DNA from: Aplectana chamaeleonis
Lineage: Eukaryota > Nematoda > Chromadorea > Rhabditida > Cosmocercidae
DNA length: 64,000 nucleotides
NCBI GenBank assembly: GCA_029168955.1
Contig: JAPDOI010000010.1
Coordinates: forward strand, 2,186,001-2,250,000
Direction of reading: 5' to 3'
Below the pieces are notes generated by a model that was not told the origin of the DNA, ran no database searches, and saw nothing but the letters and a program-made list of their open reading frames with translations. Shown here piece by piece: positions 11,409 through 23,060 of the stretch. Each line of letters opens with the position of its first letter. Position 1 is the stretch's first letter. The translations under genes and the position numbers were made by a program.

Positions 11409-11667
11409 AGATACAGGCCATAAAACGGCCAATGTCTCACCGTCGACTGCGTACCACGCGCTGCGCGACCGCACGCGCGTTGGAAGCAGACGGGCTTTGG
11501 CCGCCGCGCGACGAGTTTTGGCCGCCGCGCGACATTTCGGCCGCCGCGAGGCTGCCGAAACTCGTCGCGCAGCGGCCAAAACTCGTCTGCTTCCGACGCA
11601 TGTGCGGGCGCGCAGCGCGTGGTACGCAGTCGACGGTGAGACATTGGCCGTTTTATGGCCTGTACCT
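11409..11667. repeat. GC-rich foldback (long hairpin) element
   Basis: Two arms of about 113 bp are inverted copies. The left arm starts ACAGGCCATAAAACGGCC near 11,413 and the right arm ends GGCCGTTTTATGGCCTGT at 11,663, with only scattered mismatches. The centre is rich in GCCGCC/GGCGGC. Because the arms mirror each other, both strands show nearly the same long frames (peptides with MSHRRLRTTRCA), so those frames are not genes. The GC content is far above the flanks. Confidence 0.85.
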
Positions 11668-13732
11668 AATTGCAGGGTTTGAACAGAGTTCCGTTTTTGA
11701 GATTCCCTGTCGGGTCAACGAGTGGGCTTTAGTTGGCGACAGGGAGCGTGCAAAGATCGCAGAAAAAATGTGTTAAGCTTTTTTGCCTCATACGGTCGCT
11801 CCAGTTTACGTATATATGTATACAGAAAAGAGTGAGCTTGTACTCCAGAAGAATGGACTCGTACTATTTCTATAAAGGATTAATCTATCTCGGCTCGATC
11901 CATCCAAATAAAATTTTAAAACACGTGAAAATTTACCGGATCTTGCCTTCAATCGCGTGGCGCTGGAAGGGTTTTCACCGTTCTTGAAAGGATTGTCAAC
12001 TGCTACGAACGAATTGTTTATGACCATGGAAGTTGACTGGTTTCGCTCGCATTCGCGAAGGCGCGCCGAAATCTAAAATTCAGCTAGTAGATACGTAAAT
12101 CTGCGTAGGCGGGGTTCACAATGTAAAAGTTCCCCGTTTTTTTTTTGGTAGAAATGTGAGTTCAAGGTCTTCCCCAGGAACGTAAGGATGAAAGATCGCC
12201 AAAAAAGTACCTAGAAAAAAGGAGAAGAACGCGTGGTTCAACATGTCCAACGGATCGGCCCTAACACAAACTAGAAGAGTTGTCCATCCGTTGGAATAGT
12301 TTTCGATGTGCTGATTACTCTTTATTTTGAGAGATCACAATATCCAGACAAGCGCGTTAAAAACTTCCCATTCTTGACAGGCTTCAAACAATTTCCGATG
12401 TTTCAAATTCTGCTGCACTGAACAATATAGGCGTAGTGGGCAGGAACTGAGTGGTTTAGTGATTTTCAAGGGCTTCTACTACAACAAGTGAGGATTAGGT
12501 GCGGCCTATTCGTATTATCCTCTACCTCATAGATTCACCTGCCCAAAAACAATGTTGAGTAACATGCGGTTTTCGTCACGCAACCGTTGAAATAAATTTG
12601 CGAAAACTTCTTTGCTAAGGTGAAGGCGCGATTGTATTTTCTCGCATCAAATCGCCCAATTTTCAGTCAGTGATGCTGCAAATACATATTGTCCGCTGCC
12701 TGTGTTGAAAAACCTTACAAAACAAACATTTACTTTTTACGACGTAGGCGAACCCCCATGTCTCCGACTGATTCGGCTGTCAACAATTGATCAGGCTGTC
12801 ATTGGGTAATCAGGCTTTCTGATCGGATTGCCCACATTTCACTACTTTTGCTTTCGATAGCTTGGGGAAGACTGAAAGGATGAATAAATACAGCAAGTCT
12901 GTAGATTTGTTTCGGGAAAGAAGCAAGCCAGAAATCGTCTCAAATGTGAAGCTACTACTAAAACAATCGTGCTTTAACCAACGTGTCCGTATTATGGAAA
13001 TCGTTTATCTTTTTCCGCCTATCTTGAAAACGGTCCCATGCTGAATCCAATGATGCTTCTGGAATCGTACAATACCTTCTGGGAATGGAGTAATAGTCCC
13101 TCAAAAATTGAGCTAGGGAAAATGGTGGACGAGTTGTCCGAAGCTTGTAACTTGCGTCTTTTGCAACCGATGTATGCGAGCTGACCTGGGTAAAGAGAGA
13201 GGTTGAGAATGATGGGAAGAACGGGGCTATTGATCGGAAACCATAGCTCATCTCACGATCTCGAGTTTTCATTTCTTCACGTTGGAGGGAAGGCTTTTGG
13301 GGTTCGCCTTGCTCTCAAAAGGGCAACTTCGGGATCTTTTGGGGTTCTTCCTGGCTCGTTTTCATGCGTTCTTTCGACGTTAACGTTACAGTGTACCCAT
13401 GCACTACCCATTCCTGATGGAAACTGAAACACATTTTTATCGTGATCACTGCCTTTAAACTTCGTCGTTTTGTTGCCGGCGGTCTCTCGGGTAGGCCTGC
13501 AACCGATCAGGGGCGGCATCAAAGGTGTGCGGAATTTTCTGTTTTCTGCCCATTTTCGACCATTTTGTCTGTTTTCTGTAAAGAAAAGCAAAATATGACA
13601 AAGCAAAAAAATCGTATACCTCGACTTGTGGCGAATTTACTTCAGAGACAAGTGCCCGTGCAGTATTGGATAACCTCACCCACATTTTTTACAGTTCCCT
13701 ATAGTAAACTCGTCTATCTCGCTGTGGTGAAT
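11668..13732. other. no gene recognised
   Basis: About 2 kb of ordinary AT-leaning sequence. Short frames exist on both strands but none shows a known motif, repeat or convincing splice structure. Confidence 0.45.
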
Positions 13733-14012
13733 ACCCGAGCTGGGGTGGTCCAGTGGCTGCTGTTCGCTCGACGCGGTAGGGGTCGATCCTCGCTCAGAGT
13801 TAACCAGATCTACTATCCCCACGGAGTCTTCGATTTGGTACCAGATTCACGTAGGGAGGCGAAAGATCTGACTGGGAAGTCGCCTGGCCCCGCATGCCAC
13901 TGTATAGGCCTGAAAAGCATCCAAGCCTCAGCGCAATATCTAGACGTCGAATGCGCTGCGTAACCCAGTAGGAACTGGGGAAGCCAAGACTCCATCTTTA
14001 TCTTAAAGTGGT
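13733..14012 (+). repeat. tRNA-derived SINE
   Basis: The head has RNA polymerase III promoter-like boxes: an A box TGGTCCAGTGG near 13,746 and a B box GGGTCGATCCT near 13,780, at tRNA-like spacing. The tRNA-like part is followed by an unrelated body that ends near AACTGGGGAAGCCAAGAC and a CTTTATCTT tail. A tRNA cloverleaf does not fold cleanly, so this is a retroposed tRNA relative and not a working tRNA gene. Copy number elsewhere is unknown. Confidence 0.6.
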
Positions 14013-14249
14013 TACCCTTTCCCAGACGTTTACCATTGATGATATCCTCAGAAGGTATGTCATACAGTAATAACGCTGAAACTCAACATTTACTGAATAA
14101 TAACAATAATGTGCTTCAATACTACTTAGCGCCCGCTATCAGAGTCAGGCACAGCGGTGGTCCGGATTGCCCTGAACAACGACCCCCCTGAGAGGGGCAT
14201 TTTTTCGACTAAAAAACGACCCTCTAGGAAGGGTAAAAAATTTGGTAGA

Positions 14250-15125
14250 CTTTACTAACTCGTTTCATTTTTGAGTTTTTTTTCAGTTTTTGGGGCCTCA
14301 CCATTCCAAAGTTGATGAGTAGCGTTCCATGCGCTGCCGATACTCAAAAAATTCAGCCAGATGAGAAGTTGAAAAACACTTCAGGAACCGGGAAAACCTT
14401 CGCCCTCCGTTCTTTCACTAGGTCATGTATCTAGACGACCCTTTTTCGATTGTGGGGCCGATTTTTTCAATGTCCTGAGGGGGGTAGGTGAAGTTCAGTT
14501 TTTGAAAAAGGTTATTTTTTCGCCTATCTAGAAATGGTTTTTGGAACATTCCCAGAGGATTGGTACACTCGTTCCGGGTACTTTTTTTTTTGAAACTGAC
14601 AGTCATTTCCAGACTCGTTTCATTTTGGAGATTTTTTCAATTTTTGGGGCCTCACCATTCCAAAAGGGACCAATAGCGTTCCATGCGCCGCCGATATTAA
14701 CAAATTTCAGCCAGATGGGAAGCTGAAAAGCATATCAGAAACCGGAAAAATCTTTGCCCTCCGTTCTTGGCCACGGTGGTCCGATGGGGCTTTTGGACCA
14801 CCGTGGGACCACCGCACATTTGACCAGCCGTAACTCGGCTCAAAATCGATTTCATGAGCTCATCTCCGGACGTTAACATTTTCCAACATCTGTCTACAGT
14901 TTCCACTCTTTCACTAGGTCATGTATCTAGACGACTCTTTTTCGATTTTTGGGCCAATTCTTTCAATGTCCGGAGGGGGGTAGGTGAAGTTCAGTTTTTG
15001 AAAAAGGTTATTTTTTCACCTATATAGAAATGATTTTTGGAACATTTCCAGTCGATTGGTACCCTCGTTCCGAGTACTTTTTTTTGAAACTGACATTCGG
15101 CCATTTCCAGACTCGTTTCCTTTCG
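14250..15125 (+). repeat. two-copy tandem duplication, unit about 360 bp
   Basis: Blocks such as TTTTGGGGCCTCACCATTCC (14,288 and 14,646), TCACTAGGTCATGTATCTAG (14,415 and 14,910) and GGTAGGTGAAGTTCAGTTTT (14,484 and 14,981) recur in order. The second copy is longer by about 140 bp because of an extra segment around 14,765-14,900. A third start (GACTCGTTTCC, 15,110) is cut off. No coding content is recognised. Confidence 0.75.
14773..14808. repeat. perfect 12-bp hairpin in the extra segment
   Basis: CCACGGTGGTCC and GGACCACCGTGG flank a 12-nt loop. The same GGTGGTCC/GGACCACC pair recurs as a loop-free palindrome at about 17,835. Confidence 0.8.
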
Positions 15126-15389
15126 GCTTGCACGATTTTGAACTTGTTTCGAATCTTCGAGTGCTAAGGTATTAAATGATGACGGAGATGTTGTGTGCTA
15201 TCTTCTTAAAGTTTCGGAGCGAGAAATGGCATTCGTGTGTTATTTTTCGGAATATTTTTCCTCCTCTGATAGCTTCAGCACCCAAAGGTTTAGGGTGTTA
15301 TGTGAACCAAACGGAGCAAAGCTCTATATAATTCAGCTACAGTTTTAGTTTCGCTACCGACTCCAAATTTCCGGTCACGGTCTGCCCCA

Positions 15390-17625
15390 GAATACGGAAG
15401 AAGAGCTTCGACCTGATGCAGAAAGTATTTGCAGACCTTATGCAAAGAGTGCAAAAAAGGAAGTGGGAACAGTATGAGGACATTCACACATTGAGAGCTC
15501 AATTGCTGAAGCTTGCGACAACTTTGTAGGGCCGAACAGAGATAGATGAGATAGAACTTGCAATGCCGAAAATTCTGAAAGCTCCAGATAATTTTCACGA
15601 GGGATGAGGAGGGGTTCGCGGAGAAAACCGTGTCAATCTCATGTTTAACGACAGAATGCTGCAAATTTTCTTAGCACGGACGATGACTTCGTACCAAGCT
15701 TTCGATCCTACCTCGTATGTGGTATCGCTGCCAAAGAAGCTCTATCGTTCGCTAAACAATTCTCTTTTATTGTGATGACAATGAAGTCTGATGCGACGCC
15801 TGCTTAATCGCATTACGATCCCACAAGCCAAGCGTATGGTCAAGAATTTGCACAGCACACGAAGTTCATTTGCTCAAATATTCAATGGGGAATAACCTCC
15901 CCTTTCCTCTGTTGACCGACGGCATTACCGACACCGATCGCAAATGGATTGTGTTTCTGATAAGTTTATCTCACCCTCCTACACACCCGTAACTTTCCAC
16001 TTCTCTTTAGTAGAAACAGAAAGCGAAAGTACGAAGACATCGTCGACGCATTCAAGAACTTTCCAATTGAGGAGGATTCATGGGCAGACATGCAGAATGG
16101 TCTTTCTCACAAACCCTTCGCGTTTGCCATAAGAAAGGTGATGGCTCTGTCTCCCGACGGTGCGTCTGTGGTGGCAGGGCACATAAACGGCATTCATGCA
16201 AGACTTCGGCGCATAGTAGATGACGAGACAACACTCGATGGAAACATGAGAGCAGGTGCGAACCCAACATGATTAAAAGAAATTTTAGGTATCTAAATAT
16301 GTTTTGTTTTAGATTTTTTCTCAGCGTCTGCGCAGCACATATTCTGAACTCCGTCTTAACTGCTTAGAACAACTACGCGTATCGGCTCGCTCAGAAACAA
16401 ATGAACTTTTCGTACCTCAAAATGGGGGCGGTACATCGGGTCCGCTGGTCAGCCAGCATGCAGCAAGCGCTAGCGAAGACCCTACGCAACTACCCGTTTT
16501 GATGGGGAGCCTTCAAGCCTTGGCGAACGGAGATAAAACTGAAAAAAATCATATCAAAGCAAGACCTGTGGCTGCTGCGTGGACGGGCCCACGTTTCCAA
16601 TTCCTCACCACGTGAGCCACACACTACACCAGCTGACATTATTTTCAGGGGAACTACAATAAGAAGAAGGTCTCATAGTATAATATGTGTCTCGCTGGCG
16701 CTATTTCGACCACATGATGGGACACAAGGGCGGCAAAATGGCGAATGTTGCACAAAGATTATTGAGAGACAATAACGTTTTGAAAATGAAGAATCCCTTG
16801 AGCTTAAGATACGAAAGTGTGAGCACAGAGTTTCTCGATCAGTACTATACCTCTTTTGAAGGCCCAATTTCTGGATACCGGCTGTGGTATGACGCTAAGG
16901 CATTTAAGGGCCTTAGTGGACCGACATCGCAAAGCCATGAAATGCTCTCAATTTCGGAGTCCCAAAACATGAAGTCAGAAAAACAGAGATGAGAAGTCAC
17001 ACTCCATCACAGAGACCAAGACAACGCTTATCGTTACACCGATTACATCACCTTTGACATCGATGCTCTTAGCCATCGAGCCTTGGGTAAAGTGTATAAC
17101 GAAGGGACATCTGTTGCTTTGGTTAGCACCCACATCACTGAGTTCTACTTCAGCTATGCCAATCAGATTCGAAGGTACATATTCCCAGGAGACGAGGCTA
17201 ACGCAAAAAACAGAAGGGCTTTCCCTATCCTTTGGGTCCTCACATACTGCTCGAGATGATACAATGTGAAATAGTGAGTTTCGAAAACTTCGAAATGTAT
17301 AAACCTACAAACGCCAAGTTCAATACCAGAGGTTGGCCCAAATATATAGACGACGCGAACAAGATACAGATCACAGTACGCTTTGATTTGATTACAAACT
17401 TAATCGCCTTACTTCAAAAGTACTGCGCTATGCAGGATGCGATGCCATCGTGCGGAACCTTCTACGTTACCATTGCCAGTTCTGCACAAAGTTTGCAGTC
17501 GTGGCCTAACGAGTTCCGAAGCGATAAAACAGTCTCCACTTCTATCAGATTTAGCTAGAAAACCCCGAAGCAATGTCTACTCCGAATGTTGTAGTCGAGA
17601 AAATGTTGAGCTAGAACACGCTTGA
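15390..17625 (+). pseudogene. decayed coding block of unknown family
   Basis: Several plus-strand frames in succession look coding but are broken. One runs about 15,392-15,774 (two in-frame stops), another about 16,006-16,272, a third 16,313-16,614 (100 codons, after a TTTTAG acceptor-like site), a fourth 16,687-17,261 (one TGA at 16,990), and a fifth 17,262-17,558 after a frameshift. The fourth holds a mixed hydrophobic/charged segment with FDIDALSHRALGKVYNEG and FYFSYANQIRRYIFPGDE. Small GT-AG-like gaps occur, but reading phase does not join cleanly across them. I recognise no domain and no RT, transposase or integrase motif. It could be a decayed host gene, the structural gene of a mobile element, or an old viral integration. 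The last is only a guess. Confidence 0.45.
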
Positions 17626-17827
17626 TGATGTACTCTATTTTTATTTGGAAACTGCTCTTGTTCCATCGATAATTTTGACCATTCCATGGTAAATAATCAT
17701 GACCCCAAATAACTTTACCTCAAGATTCAATTTTTCAGCGAAACAGACATTATTTTAGATGGGTCAAAAAATAACGACCCCTACCCAAAAATTTTAAGTT
17801 TTAACAAAAAAATAACGACCCCCCCCT

Positions 17828-17857
17828 TGGTCCAACGGTGGTCCGCGGACCACCGTG
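17828..17857. repeat. 20-bp perfect palindrome
   Basis: CGGTGGTCCGCGGACCACCG reads the same on both strands, next to an AACGACCCC-rich segment that resembles the context at 14,180-14,230. It shares its core with the hairpin at 14,773. Confidence 0.75.
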
Positions 17858-18334
17858 AGCTTGACCCTGGCCGCTATTCCTGCCCTCACCAGCCTGGTGT
17901 TCAAGTATGAATATTTTCTACGCGTAGGCAGACACTGACTATACTTCCAGGTCACCGCATTGGTGGAGTGGGGCAACGTTTTGCCCCAACGGTGCCATTC
18001 GCGTATATTCTAAGTTCGTGTTTTGACTCATTCCAGCGCAGGGTAATACAGAAATTGAATAGGATAAAGTGTAAGAAAATTGCTGATGGGGTGGTGATGT
18101 AGCTGTTGAAACTGTTAAAGAGTTACGCGCGAAACCGCCATGACGGAGCGATTGGCGCGTTAGGAAATTTATACTCACACGGCAAACACGTGCGAGTGTT
18201 ACTCTAGCGCGCTGAAGAGTAATACAGTGCTCAGCCCAGCAGTTATCTTGGAATAATCATCAAAATGTGCACCTTAGGGAACGGCAAGTTCGCTACTACT
18301 GAATCTATGTACTCTTTGGACATATGGAGCTTCT

Positions 18335-19160
18335 TATCAAGTGACGCAGCTTCGAGCCCAAGAGAGCTACATATGATGGGCGGAGCTTGTTTTCATGCCC
18401 TGAGGGAACATAGGTGTGGTTTCGGGAATGAAAACCACATTAAGTGATTGGCTGTCCGGATGTGAAAACGCACTCAAAATTTTATGGACGCAGCTTTAAG
18501 CCGAACAGCGCTACATAGGGAGGGGTCCATGAAAAAATCGCTAGCTGTGAAATATTTACAAGTATTTAACAAAATTTGAATTAGGGAGTTCCGCGTTCCT
18601 ACAACGTGCGGAAAACCAAGTCACGGACCCAAGTTATCAATTTCATCCTTTTAACCGGGTAAAAACGGTCTTTGAAGACCCATTTTTAGGTGTGATACAA
18701 CGATTGTATCTCACCTAAAAGTGGGTCTTCAAAGACCGTTTTAAACCGGTTAAAAGAATGAAATCAAATAAATGCGTCCGTGACTAGATTTTCCGCACGT
18801 TGTAGCCATGCGAAACTCCCTAGTTCAAACTTCGTTAAATTCTTGTAAATATTTCACAGCTATCGATTTTTTTCATAGACCCCTCCCTATGTAGCGCTGT
18901 TCGGTTTAGAGCTTCGTCCATGAAATTTTGAGTGCGTTTTCACATCCGGATATCCATTTTTTTATACATGGTTTCCATTCCCGAAACCGCACCTATGTGC
19001 CCTCAGGGCATGAAAACAGGTTCCGCGCACCATATGTAGCGCTGTTCGGCTTAGAGCTTCGTCCACGAAATTTCGGGTGCGTTTTCACATCCGGATAGCC
19101 AAATAATTAATATGCTTTTTATGCCCGAAACCGCACCTATGTGCCCTCAGGGCACTAATG
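18335..19160. repeat. long foldback element (arms about 360 bp) with duplicated right arm end
   Basis: The centre lies at about 18,702 (GATACAA-CGA-TTGTATC). Outward, paired blocks include GGTCTTCAAAGACCG, CGTGCGGAAAA/TTTTCCGCACG, TAGGGAGGGGTC/GACCCCTCCCTA, CACATCCGGAT/ATCCGGATGTG and GCCCTGAGGG/CCCTCAGGGC. The right arm's last roughly 125 bp (18,890-19,015) is repeated directly at 19,036-19,160. No open frame with known motifs. Probably a non-autonomous foldback or large MITE. Confidence 0.8.
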
Positions 19161-19499
19161 AATGTTCAGCCATTGAACAAACATTTGCTGCCGCTGTCGC
19201 AGGAGAGTTGTTTTTGTCTGCTTTCGTGGAAAACATTTATTTATTTCATTATTAGGATTAATTGATACAAGCGATGCATATATGTAGTCTTGATCTTAAA
19301 ATTCGTTCACTATGAAAAATTACTGAGTGAACTATAAAAAATTACGAAGTGAGGACCTCCCCCCCCCCAGGTCGTCGCCATAACTTTTTTCCAGGAGGGG
19401 GGGGGGGGTGAGAAAATCGCTTTACTTGGGTGGTGGGCCGGACCAATGTTGGGTTGTATCACACCTCGCGCCGCAGCCTGGTCAGAAAAGATGCAATCC

Positions 19500-21557
19500 A
19501 TGAGACAATTCGTGGATGAATACCAACAAGCGAAAGTTCCCGCAACAATTTATCATGGGAAACTTATCGAAAGCCTTGGTGAAGTCATAATAAACAACGT
19601 CCACATTTTTTCCTTGATCGATAAGAGCTGTCCAGTTGTTTAACGTTTCTACCATTTCCTTCACCGTGGACTTGCCCTTCTGAAACCCATGCTGAAGAAG
19701 GGAGATAATATGGTTATCGTCGAGATGTGCAACTATCCTATTTTTGAAAATTAAAAAAAAAGACGCGAGAAAATAGATGTAATACTGATAGGTCTGAAGT
19801 TAGACGGGTTAGTGAATGCTGGGTTAGTGAATGCTGGCTTTTTTGAAATTGGAGTAACTAATGAGTGCCTCCATTTCAGAGGAACTTCAGTCGTCATAAA
19901 ACTTAGATTGAAAATGTGTTCTGAAGGACCGAAGATCTCATTGGCGACGCTTTTGATGAAACTAAGCGGGATGTCGTCAGGGGTTTGAGATTGAGAGTTA
20001 TTCCATCAAAGAAGTTCATTCAAAATTTCATCCCTGTAGAACCAGCATGAGTCATTCATTGCGGCAAATGCACCGGAAACAGAATGTCTCGATCTATCGG
20101 CAGTTTCAGAGAAAGCCTCAAACGCTCGCCAGTGACTAGACTTTTTCATAATCCCTCCTCAGAATTACACCATCGAGGCTGTATAGCATTCCTATACGTG
20201 ATTTTTCCTGGAGTTTCTAGTCGAGGAATCTGTGGAAGGAGTGTCGATCTTCAGAATGCACAGCTTTTTTCTCAATTTGGTTGTAAAATTTTTTTATTTT
20301 CCGCACGAATCGCTCGCTAATTGTCTTGAAGTGGCCCCACTTCTCACTATTTTTGTGGAGTCTAGCATCATACCACGCACTCGATCTCAGCCGCTCAAGC
20401 CTAGCTAGGTAAGCGGGATGTTTTGGTTCCCCCCCCCCCCCCGTAAATCGCTCAAGAGGGACAAACATTTCAATGCAGTGTCGCATGACAGCAATAAGAA
20501 GTTCATACTTTTCATTAACACTACCCGCAGCGTTCAAGGAGCTAAACCAGTCCACATTTAGTAAATAGTCACGTACAGCATCGAAATTGGTTTTTTCTGA
20601 GATTTCTTTTATATAAAACTGGGGCCCATTGTTTTTGAAGGTTTAGTGTGAACTGAACTGCGGAGTGATCGCTAGAGCGTAATGGGGGCAAAAGTGTAAT
20701 GGAACTGACAAGGTCTCGGTCATTGCTCATAAACAGATCAAGGATGTGATCACCACGAGTGGCAGCCTCGACATATTGCACCAAATTGTGGGTAGTACAC
20801 ATAGAAACAAAGCTACTGGAGATTGAACTCACAGCGGAACAGTTATCCCACTGAATATCAGGCAAGTTGAAATCACCAGTAACGATAGATGGGCAGTTGC
20901 ACGCTATCAGGTCTCAGCTGTTGGTCTCAGCTGTGACTTCTTATTGCTGTCATGCGACACTGCATGATTGTCTTAATCAGCTGTTCTGTGAAAATTGCGC
21001 TGCAGTTAGAAGTTATATAAGCAACGATGAACAGGACAGGTTAGAGGTCAATTTCTAGGTCGGAGCACACAATTTCATAAGAATCCGGCACAGACTTTTG
21101 AAACACCGGTACAGGACAGAAAAGCTTTCGTGCCAGTAGGAGAACACCACCACCCTTTTTACGACTTCGATCGCACCTTAAAACCTGATAATGAGCAGAC
21201 CAATCACCAAGGGGGGAAGCCAAATCGATTCCACCGTTAAGCCAAGTTTCTGTGATAGCTATTATATCGGTATTGGGTTTTTGAAGGAGATAAAGCAAGG
21301 CCCCAGAATTTTCAACCACCGACCGGATATTGGTTATGATACATGAGAGATTGCATTGAGGGGTCCTGAGAGCGCTTACAAGTTTTCCGAAGCCTGAGTG
21401 GCTGGATTTACAGGCGTAGAAATTGCTATATCCTGAGATATAGGCAGCTGAGAAGATATGGCAAGCAGCTGCGAATTTATCGGAGAAGCTGCTACAATGT
21501 TCGGAGTACGATTAGATGCACGCCGCTGAGCTCGTAGCTGATCTCTTTCACTTTTGG
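19500..21557 (-). pseudogene. LINE family 2: end of ORF1, endonuclease and truncated RT (3' part of a split copy)
   Basis: On the minus strand the order is: the last part of ORF1 (IRHSLPKSERDQLRAQRR, near 21,500-21,570); an endonuclease with ITETWLNGG near 21,230 and RSSDHSAVQF near 20,670; a linker; then RT residues QHGFQKGKSTVKEMV and VVYYDFTKAFDK near 19,560-19,660, the latter with the first catalytic Asp. The element stops shortly after, so the YxDD half is missing. It has several frame breaks. A short inverted copy of its own sequence lies at 20,936-20,965 (pairs with 20,473-20,505). The 5' part continues at 25,039-25,640, beyond the inserted LINE C. Confidence 0.75.
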
Positions 21558-21573
21558 GAAGAGAGTGTCTGAT
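21558..21573 (+). repeat. 5' target-site duplication of LINE C
   Basis: GAAGAGAGTGTCTGAT is repeated at 25,023-25,038. The first few bases could also belong to the AAG tail at the other end, so at least 13 bp is certain. Confidence 0.85.
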
Positions 21574-21608
21574 GTTGCCGAGATGTCGTACGTTCGTGCC
21601 GTGGCAGT

Positions 21609-22388
21609 GTGGAGGAAACAACATCACCTTCGTGCAAACCGACATCACTCCCTCCACCGAGAGGGTTTTCGTCATGGGAGAGTCGCTGGCTGGCCCCAGC
21701 TCTCCTGAAGATTCTACTACAAAGGGCTGGCGTCGAGAGGAATCCTGGACCTGTGCAGAAGTATCAATGTGCCACCTGCAGCAAGAAAGTCAACTGGAAT
21801 GGAACAAGCGTCCAATGCTTTGGATGCCAAAGGTGGGTGCACTTCTCCTGTTCAGGTCTTAGTTCTGTGAGGCATCACAACTCATCCTTCCGTTGTGTTC
21901 TGTGCTCCGCCCCCAGCAACTCTGATTTCTCATTCACCAACCGTTCCCTCGCTATTGTACATATAAATCTTAACGGCCTTCGCACCAAATTGTCTGAACT
22001 CTCACTCTTCGCACGTACTCATCATCCGGATGTTATTATGGTTCAAGAAACCAAACTCTCTCCCTCTACCACTTATCCCCAACCAAACATTCCAGGCTAC
22101 ACTGCCTATCACATCCCAAGGACAGCTCTTGGAGGCGGAGTTTCTACGTTTGTGCTTTCTAACTTACCTTCTCATCTAATTCCAAATGTTCCTAAGGACG
22201 GTACTCTCGAGTGCGTTCCCGTTCACCTCCCTCTTAAAACTCCACTATCTCTATTTAATATTTACATCCCTCCTACCACTTCTTGTCCCCCAACCTACAA
22301 CCCCATACCTCTTCTTAAGCAGTTGCATGACTGCTCTCTCTCCCCATCAGCTGTCTTTGCAGGTGACTTCAATGCTCACACGGTCTGA
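21609..22388 (+). CDS. LINE C: 2A-like leader, PHD finger and endonuclease N-terminal half
   Basis: Residues 41-48 are GVERNPGP, after a Leu-rich helix-like run (ALLKILLQRA). Residues 54-99 place Cys and His as C-x2-C-x12-C-x2-C-x4-H-x2-C-x14-C-x2-C, the C4HC3 pattern of a PHD finger. The endonuclease follows: HINLNG (catalytic Asn), VQETKL (catalytic Glu), IPGYTAYHI and FAGDFNAH (Asp and Asn). The frame stops at TGA 22,386, where copy B has TGT, so the stop is a point mutation. The ATG at 21,609 is the first in frame and leaves room for the 2A motif near the N-terminus. If 2A works, a short leader peptide of about 47 residues would be released. Confidence 0.8.
   Translation: MEETTSPSCKPTSLPPPRGFSSWESRWLAPALLKILLQRAGVERNPGPVQKYQCATCSKKVNWNGTSVQCFGCQRWVHFSCSGLSSVRHHNSSFRCVLCSAPSNSDFSFTNRSLAIVHINLNGLRTKLSELSLFARTHHPDVIMVQETKLSPSTTYPQPNIPGYTAYHIPRTALGGGVSTFVLSNLPSHLIPNVPKDGTLECVPVHLPLKTPLSLFNIYIPPTTSCPPTYNPIPLLKQLHDCSLSPSAVFAGDFNAHTV
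21729..21752 (+). other. 2A-like ribosome-skipping motif in LINE C
   Basis: It encodes GVERNPGP. Val, Glu, Asn, Pro, Gly and Pro match the 2A core, while the usual Asp is Gly. Such motifs are known in some non-LTR retrotransposons at exactly this N-terminal place. Confidence 0.7.
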
Positions 22389-23060
22389 TCTGCGCTTGAG
22401 TCCGACGCCAGAGGAAGACGTCGAGGAGTGGGCTGAGGAGTGTGATCTGGTTATCCTCAACGATGATCAGCCTACTCGTCTCCCTTCCTACGGCCGACCT
22501 TCTAGCCCGGACATCTCCCTCGTTTCATCCAATCTTTCTAATTCTTGCACATGGTCCACTTCCACAACTCTTCCCAGCGACCACATTCCCGTCTTTCTCC
22601 ATATTGATCTCTCAAACTCTCTTGCCCCTTATACTGGTATTCGTCAACGTTCTTATCTCAATTTAGGCCTTGCTGACTGGGTCCTGTTCAGAGAGGTTGC
22701 GCTCCGCCAGGCAGCTGAGTATCCATGGAATGGCGATGTGCACCAGAAAGAGCATCACATATCTGACGCCATCCGGAAGGCTACAAAGCGGCCATACCTG
22801 AAGGACGTGTGAAAAGTTTCTACCCTAATGTCACCAGGGAGATTCTACAGAAGATCAGGACAAGAGATGAAAAGAGAGCTGAGAATCATTTGGACCCTGA
22901 GGTGGCCAAGCTGGATGAAGAGATAAGAAAGGATCTGGACAAGCACAAGAAAGACAGTTGGGAGAAGTTCACTGAAAGGTTGAACTTTAAAACCGACGGA
23001 ACAACTGCGTGGAAAGTATTGAGGAAGATATCTGGCAAGTGCGCCCCTCCTCGAACTCTA
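22389..23060 (+). pseudogene. LINE C: endonuclease C-terminal half and linker, frameshifted
   Basis: The frame inside 22,186-22,812 carries the rest of the endonuclease (LPSYGRPSSPD, then LPSDHIPVFLHI with the catalytic Asp-His). It then shifts at about 22,800, and VKSFYPNVTREILQKIR continues in the frame of 22,809-23,066. The equivalent in copy B (7247-8383) is one open frame, which shows that these breaks are recent in this copy. Confidence 0.8.

Noticed and set aside
11183..11776. 197-residue plus-strand frame and its minus-strand look-alike
   Set aside because: Both come from the arms of the foldback at 11,409-11,667 and mirror each other.
13442..13963. 173-residue frame
   Set aside because: It runs through the SINE head and body; no domain or splice support.
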